Positions 31,201-37,004 of a DNA stretch of 37,004 nt are shown piece after piece. The DNA is from Bacteroidetes bacterium SW_9_63_38 (lineage in GTDB: Bacteria; Bacteroidota; Rhodothermia; Rhodothermales; Salinibacteraceae). How positions within the stretch are numbered: position 1 is the stretch's first letter; every line of letters starts with the position of its first letter. Position numbers and translations under genes: made by a program. The stretch covers positions 56,516-93,519 of the forward strand of contig PXUA01000012.1 in NCBI GenBank assembly GCA_003022435.1. Direction: 5' to 3'. Under the pieces are notes generated by a model. The model saw nothing but the letters and a program-made list of their open reading frames with translations, was not told where the DNA came from and did no database searches.

Positions 31201-32798
31201 CCGAGGCTTGAGATGGAGAGTTCGGAATTGTTGAGGCTCGACGCGTTGAGGTCGAGGGTCACGTCGTTTGAGCTGTTGATGCTGAAGCCGGCGAAGCTCA
31301 TGGTGGAGGGCGTCCCCAAAACCTCCTGGTTGGAGCCGCCGTTGAAGACGGTGGTATTGCTGCTGGGGGCGTAGGAGCCGTTGACCTCCAGGTTGCCCTC
31401 GAGGGTCAACGTCCCGTTGAGGGTGAACGTGTTGCTGCCGGTGACCGTCAGTTTGCCGGGGACCGTCCCGGAGGCCGCAACATCGAGATTGTTGTCGGTG
31501 CCGCCGACATCGAGGTTCCCCCCGGTTCCGCCGAGGGTTGAGATAGAGAGTTCGGAATTGTTGAGGCTCGACGCGTTGAGGTCGAGGGTCACGTCGTTTG
31601 AGCTGTTGATGTTGAAGCCGGCGAAGCTCATGGTGGAGGGCGTCCCCAAAACCTCCTGGTTGGAGCCGCCGCCGAAGACGGTGGTGTTGGAGCTGGGGGC
31701 GTAGGAGCCGTTGACCTCCAGGTTGCCGTTGAGGGTCAACTGTCCGTTGAGGGTGAGGGAGCTGCTGCCGGTGACCGTGAGCTTGCCGGGGACCGTCCCC
31801 GAAGTGTTGACGGACGGGCTGTTATTGTTTCCAATTTTGAGGTCGCCCCCGGTTCCGCTGAGCGACGAGATGTCGACGCCGCCCATTATATTGGTGTCAT
31901 TGACGTCGAACGTGACAGTGTTTCCGGCGCCGTTGTTAAGGATGAGGCCGTCGAAGCTGAGGGTGGTGGGCGTGCCGTCGATCGTGTAAGCCCCACTGCC
32001 GCCGAAGGTGGTAGTGTTACCGCTGGGAAAATATTCGCCGTTGACGGTCAGGCCACCCTGGAGAGTCAAGGTCCCACCGAGGGTAACTTCATTCCCCGAA
32101 TCGATGTCGAGGGAGTTACTGATCTGTGTCGCGTCGGAAAAGGTGACCGCCGTCCCTGAGCCTGTAACATCGACATCGCGGAACCCATTACCGCTTCCAA
32201 AACCACTGACAGACGGGTTCCCCCCTCCAAAAAATTCGACAGTTTCAGTGCCAGCGTTGTATTCGCCACCGCTACGTGAGAGATCCCCGGTCAGCCTTAA
32301 CTGGTTAGACCCACCATTGAAAAAGAGGTCTCCAGCCTGGATGACCAAATTGTTTTGTCCTTTCACCTCTAGAGTGCCGCCATTTTCAATTAGAGAACCG
32401 CCACCATTCCCATGGTTAAAGGTTACTTTGCCCTCTGCCGTTAGACTTCCTCCGTCTATCCCCAACGCACCTCCATTAAAGGCACTTCCGTCCGACGTGA
32501 CATTAACTGACTCAACGGTTTCGGTGCTGCTTAAGGTGATAAGATCCGAGTCATCGATTTTCACGGACTCCGCAGGATCACTCGGATAGGCGTTTCCATC
32601 TGCCTGGGTACCAGTCACGTTCCAGCATGCACTATCCGTCCAACTATTGCTACCGCACGTGGTGCTAGTAAAGTCCTGCCCCATAGCACCATTTTGCAAC
32701 GCGAAGCCTCCAAGTGCGAGGGCCAGCGCGAGGGCGGTGGCGAGGCGGACGGTCGACTGCATGGTCGAAGCCAAGAACCGAGGAGCGTTATCAGGCAT
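28290..32798 (-). CDS. Very large secreted repeat protein with a type IX secretion (type A) sorting domain
   Basis: A 1502-residue surface or secreted protein. A signal peptide lies at about residues 13-40 (MQSTVRLATALALALALGGF then ALQNGAMG). The long middle is Gly/Ser/Thr/Asn-rich and made of short beta-strand repeats such as LTLNGNLEVNGSYAPSSNTT, suggesting a beta-helix or stacked solenoid; about five units of ~110 residues recur. A Ca-binding-like acidic segment (YIFDDDIDDHAIDPN) and globular domains follow. The last ~85 residues (LITYPNPLKSGEQATVEF ... GVYFVRMRGDG ... MTIVK) are a Por secretion-system C-terminal sorting domain, so it should cross the outer membrane by T9SS and be anchored or released. 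Start is uncertain: 32798 or 32762, where the signal peptide proper begins. A near-match to the Bacteroidota -7 element (TTACTTTG) just upstream of 32798 would favour 32762. Function unknown; adhesin or matrix protein is a guess. Confidence 0.9.
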   Translation of the reverse strand: MPDNAPRFLASTMQSTVRLATALALALALGGFALQNGAMGQDFTSTTCGSNSWTDSACWNVTGTQADGNAYPSDPAESVKIDDSDLITLSSTETVESVNVTSDGSAFNGGALGIDGGSLTAEGKVTFNHGNGGGSLIENGGTLEVKGQNNLVIQAGDLFFNGGSNQLRLTGDLSRSGGEYNAGTETVEFFGGGNPSVSGFGSGNGFRDVDVTGSGTAVTFSDATQISNSLDIDSGNEVTLGGTLTLQGGLTVNGEYFPSGNTTTFGGSGAYTIDGTPTTLSFDGLILNNGAGNTVTFDVNDTNIMGGVDISSLSGTGGDLKIGNNNSPSVNTSGTVPGKLTVTGSSSLTLNGQLTLNGNLEVNGSYAPSSNTTVFGGGSNQEVLGTPSTMSFAGFNINSSNDVTLDLNASSLNNSELSISTLGGTGGNLDVGGTDNNLDVAASGTVPGKLTVTGSNTFTLNGTLTLEGNLEVNGSYAPSSNTTVFNGGSNQEVLGTPSTMSFAGFSINSSNDVTLDLNASSLNNSELSISSLGGSGGNLVVGGTNNSPSVTASGTVPGKLTVNSSLTLNGKLTINGNLEVDGSYSPSSNITAFGGGSNQTVKGAPSSMSFSSLNINNSNDVIIQVDDSGISSNLAVSSFGGSGGNLTLSDTNDPKVTGSGTVPGNVTINGTSELALDGRLTLTGDFSNNATFTANSKTLRLDGSGAQSVSGSAITVGKFEVQDNDNTRTVTLNEDVTASGDVTIGDPIDATGTTFTFSGTQTLAGTQIETFGNVEINGSLTLGNTPLKVAGNLTNNSSFSSGSNEVQMVASSGGQSISGFDSSSPFHTLTIDHSGSGVSLSDATTVDNELSLLNGTLDVGTTDLLDFDSTNDPSIPQITTDGSSGDITGSITAGHTVNGTAGVGDGSAGEQGSDADWRKVGFPYSGGGGANSVVNVVDLPPSGGSGDNQENSMLFTYNGGTRTDETSSPSFGRFVGFIVYIFDDDIDDHAIDPNLSFTESGALPTYNGSSNTVTTPGGGTLLSNPYPSHYDLSQVTGDNGDPGLSETVESFEAFFVDYNGTLTFPPSGTTTGAESDLIFKSTSPPAFRVNLQERVPSEDLRGSEDQLAVRDEGIRFRYDDEAEPQYDQFDKKRFTLPTVAPSRDDTPDPIEKVLLTSKRTRDGSTVYLEKDSRPMPSSFPETYDVHFDCANLESSSVTYVIDGLAEQKNLPSNWIIRLKDTKTETTTTLFAGNATGEQGDVNPYSFTVDGTQCGSTLSKSKSGESANPHDPLYDGSLTGSPSKAASSSRFEIIVTTPTPGDDSGSGSPTIEFGDFLDDTPESGAKIALSSGASSITLEHKFRTDAFTAVASIDGTQGSTNADAYTIEDRTITIDKGTLKPGTHKYRLTATKEASGTKAETVTSDTSDVATLNVEGETLITYPNPLKSGEQATVEFVVEEPLDVTVSLYNTLGQRVRTLHRGTVKAGETTRKTLDAQSLASGVYFVRMRGDGIRATTRMTIVK
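30810..32120. repeat. Internal ~330-bp repeats in the T9SS cargo gene
   Basis: Four to five in-frame units of about 330 bases (321 in one) have boundaries at the recurring GTVPG-K codons near 30810, 31130, 31460 and 31790. The central two are nearly identical at DNA level over about 200 bases (31205-31415 against 31535-31745), while outer units are diverged. This pattern indicates recent duplication or gene conversion and predicts repeat-number variation between strains. Confidence 0.85.
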
Positions 32799-32933
32799 GC
32801 GTACAAAGTAAATCGTTTCAGATTGAGAGGTGGGTGGAACCTTATCCCGATGCCAGAGCATGGCGACGCCGGAAAAAAGACGAAAACTCGGCGAGTCCGG
32901 CGCACGGCACCATGGGACGGGCGTGTGTCCGTA

Positions 32934-33314
32934 CTACGGGAGGGGCTCCTCATCGTCATCTCCCTCTTGGCTGAGTTTGCGGACCGCATATCCGGCCCCC
33001 GCAGCGGCCAGCAGGGCCACACCGCCGTCGACGGGCGTCCGCGACGGATCGTCGGGCGATCCGTCGGGAATGGCCTTCGTTTGAACACCTTCTTTCGAAG
33101 AGGGCTCCTGGCGTGTTCCCCCCTCGTCCCCAGAGGGAGGCTCCACTGCAGGCGCGGGGCGCGTGCCCTCCTGGGAGGTTGGGGGCGATTCGTTGGCCCA
33201 CTCGGGGAGCGATTCAGAGCCCTGTTGGTTGGCCTGCCCGTGAGCCGGGGAGATCGTGAGGAAGAACATCCCCACCGAGGCCAAAAGCGCAAGCAAGCGT
33301 GAGGTCTTCGACAT
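32934..33314 (-). CDS. Small exported protein with a PID-CTERM-like tail
   Basis: A 126-residue protein. Residues 1-26 form a signal peptide (MSKTSRLLALLASVGMFFLT then ISPAHG, cleaved before QANQQ). Residues about 30-92 are a Pro/Glu/Ser-rich, probably disordered linker. The C-terminus TPVDGGVALLAAAGAGYAVR (93-112) with following KL matches the PID-CTERM pattern, P-[IV]-D-G-G, a short hydrophobic stretch and Arg/Lys, common on small exported Bacteroidota proteins; an extra acidic tail SQEGDDDEEPLP follows. The start at 33314 is the one that exposes the signal peptide; the frame is open to 33590 but that part is Arg/Cys-rich and unlikely. It precedes the large T9SS cargo gene by 135 bases on the same strand, and the two may be expressed together. 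Confidence 0.82.
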   Translation of the reverse strand: MSKTSRLLALLASVGMFFLTISPAHGQANQQGSESLPEWANESPPTSQEGTRPAPAVEPPSGDEGGTRQEPSSKEGVQTKAIPDGSPDDPSRTPVDGGVALLAAAGAGYAVRKLSQEGDDDEEPLP

Positions 33315-33654
33315 AAAGGGAATGCCGAATAGGTTTGGAGGAGAAAACGGGATCATCAGTGGGAGGAGAAACCGGCTCCGGACGCACGGACGGATCGTCG
33401 GCGTCCCAGTAAAAGGCTCAATCCATACGTTCCAACCGGCGCAAACGACAAATCGCGCCCGACACGTCGGGAGGATCCGGACCGAGGCGGTGGAATCCTG
33501 AAAGGGGTGTGCCTTCGCAGCCTTATCAGACCGGATCGTCCGAACACATCGAAGGCATTGATATCCGTAGAACCACGTACGAATATACACGAGGTAACGT
33601 CCAAAAAGTCAAAGACTCGCCTCGTTTCTTTACAGAGAAATGTATGTTTTGGGG

Positions 33655-33803
33655 CACTGGGAGCGTGGAGCGTAGGCGGCGAGGGGGCCTATGGGCGTTC
33701 TCCCTTGTCCGGAATGGACGGACCCGTGGAGGCACGGACGCCGTCCTCCCGTTCCCTCCTGGGACCTGTGACGAGCACGAGGCGATTGCCCGGCCTCGTT
33801 TTT
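33655..33803 (+). ncRNA. Candidate small structured RNA (tentative)
   Basis: On the plus strand TATGTTTTG (about 33641-33649) is close to the Bacteroidota -7 promoter element TAnnTTTG. Downstream is a nested hairpin: GGACGG (33716-33721)/CCGTCC (33741-33746) outside and CCGTG (33724-33728)/CACGG (33733-33737) inside with a GAGG loop. The stretch ends at a terminator-like hairpin with a T-run. A ~150-base RNA antisense to the wzc 3' region is possible. I see no -33 element and know no matching family; the same structure could instead belong to the 3' end of the wzc mRNA on the other strand. Confidence 0.25.
33777..33803 (+). terminator. Plus-strand terminator-like hairpin
   Basis: ACGAGGC (33777-33783) and GCCTCGT (33793-33799) form a perfect 7-bp stem with a 9-base loop, followed by a run TTTTT (33799-33803) on the plus strand. 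It lies 21 bases beyond the wzc stop codon but faces the opposite way to wzc, so it would stop transcription entering wzc from the left. Confidence 0.55.
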
Positions 33804-33823
33804 GAGATCCGACACGGGCGGGA

Positions 33824-36259
33824 TTATCCCTTCATGACGCGTCGCACGCCCCGCGAGACCGTTTCTTTGAACCGCTCCGTCGGACTCCGCTCGGCTTTCT
33901 GCGAGGGATAGTACGACGAGGTGTAGTTGTAGGAGTAGGAGGCGGGCGCGGAGGCGGACGCGCAGTTCAGAACCTCGGCGATGGGGTGCGAGCAGAGGTC
34001 CCCGAGGCGGGTGTGTACGTCCTGTACGGCCCGCTGGCGGGTCTGCTGCGCGGCGGCGAGCAGGAGAGTGAGGTCGCTCAGCGAAGCGAGGCGGAACGCG
34101 TCGTCGTAGAACAGCGCCGGGGGCGTGTCGATGAGCACGACATCCCACGAGGCTTCAACGCGTTCCAGGAGTGGCTGAAGGTGGCGCTGCTGCAGAAGCA
34201 GGCTCGGCTGAGGGATAGACCGACCGGCGGCGAGGAGGCCGAGTTGTCCTTTCTGCTGCTCCAGCGAGGTGTCCACTTCGGGGACGAAGGACTCCACCGA
34301 GGATCCGTTCCCGCCTGAGGACTGGACCTCCGGCGACGACAGGAGCTGGACGGCGTCGCTCTCGTCGGAAAGCCGGTCTGTGAGGCCCGGCGCGCGGTCG
34401 GCGCCGAACAAGCGGTGAAGGGTTGGGCCCTGCAAATCCGCGTCGATCATGAGCACGTCCTTCCCGACTTCCGTGAGGGCGACGGCGAGGTTGCTGGAGG
34501 TTGTGGTCTTGCCTTCCTGTGCGCCGGGGCTGGTCACGACGATGATTGAGACGGCGTGGGGAAGCCCGAGCCGAATGTTGGTCGCGAGCTGCCGGTACGA
34601 CTCGGCGGCCGGGGAGAACGGGGCGGCAATCCCGGGCCAGGGCGCGTCCGACTCGTCGAATTCAGGGGCGGGGTCGGCGGACCATTCCGGAATCGTACCG
34701 AAAAGCTCCTCCGACGACGTGGAGAGGTCGTCCGGCGTTTCGATAATGTCGTCGAATTGATTGTACAGCAGGGTGAGGCCGCCTCCGCCGACGCCGCCCA
34801 AGAGGCAGGCGAGAACGACCTTGTTCCAGATGTTGGGGGCAATGGGGGCGGCAGGCGGGGCGGCCGGACGGAGCACTTCGGACTGCTGAGAGGAGGCTTC
34901 GGTCGAGATCTGCGTTTGTTGCAGCTTCTCGGAGAGCGATACGAACAGCTCCTGCGTCGTGGCCTTGCGCCGCCGGAGCCGGGCGAGCGTGCCGTCGGGC
35001 GACTCCCGGAGGGCAGCCCGGTGTTTCTCGATGCGCTCATTCAGGGCCTCCAGTTTGGTGGAGAGGCGAGTGACGGAGAGGCGACGCTCCGTAATCTGAC
35101 GGCGGAGGTCCACTACGGAGCCGAGTCCCCCGCCGCTTTCGCCGCCGAGAGGACGGATCGCGTCCGTAGAGAGAGACTGGTCGACGTATTCGGCGGCCAG
35201 CTGGTTGGCGCGCTGCTGGAGGGTGTCGAGGCGCGCTTTTTTGTCCGAGAGGCGGGCCTTCAGGCGGGGCGACGGCTCATTGCGCGCCCTGATGAGTTCA
35301 ATTTCGGACTTCAGGGCGGTGATCTCCTCCTGGGTCTTGCGAAGCCGCGTCGACGTGGTGGAGGCGGCCCGATCGGCGAGGTTCGGACGGATGCGGCGGA
35401 GACGAGCCTTCGCGGAGTCGAGCAGTGCTTGCTCGAGCGTAAGGTCGAGTTTAACCTTTTCTTTCTGGTGCCGCAGTTCGGCGATCTTGCCGGCGAGTTG
35501 ATTGGCCGCGCCGGGGCCGCTCTCCTCCGACGACAACAGGCCGCGTTGACGGCTCGACCGGACGCGCTCGGCAACCGAGTCTTCGAGGGCCCGCAGCTGG
35601 GCGTGCATTGTGCGCTTCTGTTCCTCCAGCAGATTCCGGGTCGCGCGCATCTCGGCGTTGCTGGACCGACGCAGGTGCGTCTGGTACATGTCGGCGTAGG
35701 TGTTGGCGACGAGGGCCGCCTCTTCGGGATCCGAACTGGTCACGGAAATGCGAAGGGCCGGGAGTTCTTCGACGTCCTGCTGGACCGAAACGGCTTTTGA
35801 GAGCCCGCTGGCGAGGAAGCCGACCGACCGTGTGCCCTCGCCTTCCTGCCACAGAAGGGTGGTTTCGGACGGGGGAGAGAGGGAATCCTTGCGGGTGAGG
35901 AGCTCGCGAGCGACCTTCTGGGCGAACACCTCCGAGTTTCGAAGAAAGTAGATTTCGCGGCTAATCCGGTTCGGCGACCGCATTAAGGCCTGTTTCGGCA
36001 GAAATTCCGTCATGCTACTCGACCGCTCCGGCTCATTGAGCAGCAGTGCGGTCGAGGCCTGATACAGGCGGGGTTGGTTCTGGTAGTAGAAGTAGGCAGC
36101 TCCGCCCAGGATGACAACGAGACTCAGAATAAACCACTTCCCGCGCCACAGTGCGTGAAGGTGATCCCGGGGAGACGTGGGGGATCCGTTTGAAAGCTCC
36201 TCGGAGTAGAGAGCGGCCGCATCGACGGGTGCGTCCGGGGATCCGTTGGACGACGGCAT
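33824..36259 (-). CDS. Polysaccharide co-polymerase with a bacterial tyrosine kinase domain (Wzc type)
   Basis: An 811-residue inner-membrane protein controlling chain length and export of capsule or exopolysaccharide. The first helix is about residues 41-58 (WFILSLVVILGGAAYFYY). The periplasmic Wzz domain and a long coiled coil (about 200-470) follow. The second helix lies near 475-498 (NKVVLACLLGGVGGGGLTLL). The cytoplasmic BY-kinase has Walker A SPGAQEGKTTTSSNLA (about 575-590), Walker A' VLMIDADLQG (about 605) and Walker B VVLIDTPP (about 708). The tail SYSYNYTSSYYPS (about 772-784) is the tyrosine cluster that is autophosphorylated. Fused Wzz and kinase is the proteobacterial/Bacteroidota arrangement. 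Just upstream of its ATG, the 11-mer GGGGCGTGTAG is directly repeated (36260-36270, 36275-36285). No other polysaccharide gene is in the window. Confidence 0.94.
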   Translation of the reverse strand: MPSSNGSPDAPVDAAALYSEELSNGSPTSPRDHLHALWRGKWFILSLVVILGGAAYFYYQNQPRLYQASTALLLNEPERSSSMTEFLPKQALMRSPNRISREIYFLRNSEVFAQKVARELLTRKDSLSPPSETTLLWQEGEGTRSVGFLASGLSKAVSVQQDVEELPALRISVTSSDPEEAALVANTYADMYQTHLRRSSNAEMRATRNLLEEQKRTMHAQLRALEDSVAERVRSSRQRGLLSSEESGPGAANQLAGKIAELRHQKEKVKLDLTLEQALLDSAKARLRRIRPNLADRAASTTSTRLRKTQEEITALKSEIELIRARNEPSPRLKARLSDKKARLDTLQQRANQLAAEYVDQSLSTDAIRPLGGESGGGLGSVVDLRRQITERRLSVTRLSTKLEALNERIEKHRAALRESPDGTLARLRRRKATTQELFVSLSEKLQQTQISTEASSQQSEVLRPAAPPAAPIAPNIWNKVVLACLLGGVGGGGLTLLYNQFDDIIETPDDLSTSSEELFGTIPEWSADPAPEFDESDAPWPGIAAPFSPAAESYRQLATNIRLGLPHAVSIIVVTSPGAQEGKTTTSSNLAVALTEVGKDVLMIDADLQGPTLHRLFGADRAPGLTDRLSDESDAVQLLSSPEVQSSGGNGSSVESFVPEVDTSLEQQKGQLGLLAAGRSIPQPSLLLQQRHLQPLLERVEASWDVVLIDTPPALFYDDAFRLASLSDLTLLLAAAQQTRQRAVQDVHTRLGDLCSHPIAEVLNCASASAPASYSYNYTSSYYPSQKAERSPTERFKETVSRGVRRVMKG

Positions 36260-37004
36260 GGGGCGTGTAGGGGAGGGGCGTGTAGAAGACGTGTCCGAAA
36301 AGAAGGACCGAGCCTACGGGACTTCAACCACGGATTTGGACGTTCTTCTGCTCAGAATCGGCTCTGGCAGCCGCTGGAAGTCGTTTTCCTTCCACGCTTT
36401 CGATTGAAGTCACTTCGTGAAGCGTCACGTTTTCCGCGTTAGGGAGAGCGCCGACCCATTGGTAGTATTCACACCACTGGGGCGATATCCGGAACGGCCC
36501 GTTCAGTTCGGCACTCGCCGTCTTCGGCTTGACTGACCGCGTTTCGGAAGCTAGAGCCAATTTTCAAATTACTCAACCTCTGCCATGTTTTACCATGAGC
36601 CTTGTTCCGCACTGGAATGGATTTCCAGGGCAATCGCATCAATTACGGAAACGTCCTACACCGTCGCACCGACAGCTGTCGTGTGCCTATCCAACCAGAC
36701 AAAGAGGCTATATCGGTCGGACGGATGGGCTCCCGGACATCTGTGTAGGATTGCGAGATTATCCACGGGACGCTATCGTTTTTTTCGAAAGCGACTGCTC
36801 ATTCATGATGCTCCGCTACTCTCGAAAACTGGGTGTTCATCCCGACAGCCGTCGCGGATGAACCAAAAAGATCGAGGCCCCACGGGATGACCCACAAGGG
36901 ACCCTAGTGCAGCTTCAAACGATCTTTTGGGGAAAGCAGTTTGCTATTGCTCCAAGCTCCAGCTTGAGGTATCTCGATTGCACAACGGACCCGTTGAAGC
37001 TGCA
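36260..37004. other. Right-end region without a supportable gene
   Basis: A 745-base region upstream of wzc, clearly lower in GC than the rest from about 36550 on. Open frames of 78-110 codons exist (36324-36560 minus; 36529-36861 and 36585-36890 plus), but their translations look random, rich in Arg, Cys and Trp and unlike the acidic proteome. The left end should hold the wzc promoter. The final 100 bases contain an inverted repeat, listed separately. The lower GC suggests acquired or non-coding DNA. Confidence 0.45.
36908..37004. repeat. Inverted repeat with internal palindrome at the window edge
   Basis: TGCAGCTTCAA (36908-36918) is the exact reverse complement of TTGAAGCTGCA (36994-37004), 75 bases apart. 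Inside lies the perfect palindrome CAAGCT-CC-AGCTTG (36953-36966). The window ends on the second arm, so the element may continue. It could be a miniature transposable element, a structured RNA, or the edge of a larger repeat. Confidence 0.5.

Larger units (their letters stand above)
33315..33823. other. Intergenic region between the Wzc gene and the PID-CTERM gene
   Basis: A 509-base region with reduced GC at about 33500-33650. No protein gene is supported. It should hold the promoter of the small exported protein gene. Its right half (33655-33803) has notable secondary structure and a plus-strand terminator-like hairpin, listed separately. Confidence 0.45.

Noticed and set aside
30810..32120. 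CRISPR-like array
   Set aside because: The repeats are about 330 bases, in frame and protein-coding, with no short direct repeats separated by unique spacers and no cas genes.
36324..36890. Small genes at 36324-36560 (minus) and 36529-36890 (plus)
   Set aside because: Overlapping frames on both strands with random-looking composition in a low-GC stretch; no start context or family similarity supports any of them.

Overview
The window looks like a chromosomal segment of Salinibacter or a close relative (Rhodothermota/Bacteroidota). The evidence is high GC, acidic proteins, start sites mostly without a clear Shine-Dalgarno, a type IX secretion C-terminal signal, a PID-CTERM-like tail, and a photoactive yellow protein (PYP) most like what is known from Salinibacter ruber. 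I identify 23 protein-coding genes and no tRNA, rRNA, CRISPR array or complete insertion sequence.

Layout. 0.2-3.5 kb (+): exported glycerophosphodiester phosphodiesterase, then otsA-otsB for trehalose. 3.6-6.2 kb (-): CoA-type Nudix hydrolase, Hsp20 with a clear terminator, and a conserved protein of unknown function. 6.5-11 kb (+): two paralogous TPR lipoproteins and a Cys/Met-metabolism PLP enzyme. 11-17.1 kb (-): the PYP locus. 17.8-24.6 kb: glmM (-), then ctaA-ctaB (heme A), an ABC-2 exporter pair and rlmN (+). 24.7-27.7 kb (-): an exported-looking methyltransferase and two tandem gpsA paralogues. 28.3-36.3 kb (-): a ~1500-residue T9SS cargo protein, a small PID-CTERM-like protein and a Wzc-type polysaccharide co-polymerase/tyrosine kinase. 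The right end (36.3-37.0 kb) has lower GC, no gene I can support and an inverted repeat.

The main system is the PYP locus, read right to left. It holds a 494-residue protein built of ~32-residue-period coiled-coil repeats ending in a PYP-like PAS domain without the chromophore cysteine, then PYP itself, a CoA ligase, an aromatic amino acid ammonia-lyase with tyrosine-type rather than histidine-type selectivity residues, and a DUF427 protein. Lyase plus ligase would turn tyrosine into p-coumaroyl-CoA, the PYP chromophore donor. The chromophore-less PYP-like coiled-coil protein is a plausible signalling partner, which I have not seen described.

Other themes are a family of GCGTTGN-type heptamer tandem repeats at three gene 3' ends, several hairpins between genes, a possible structured RNA near 33.7 kb, and ~330-bp internal repeats in the T9SS cargo gene.
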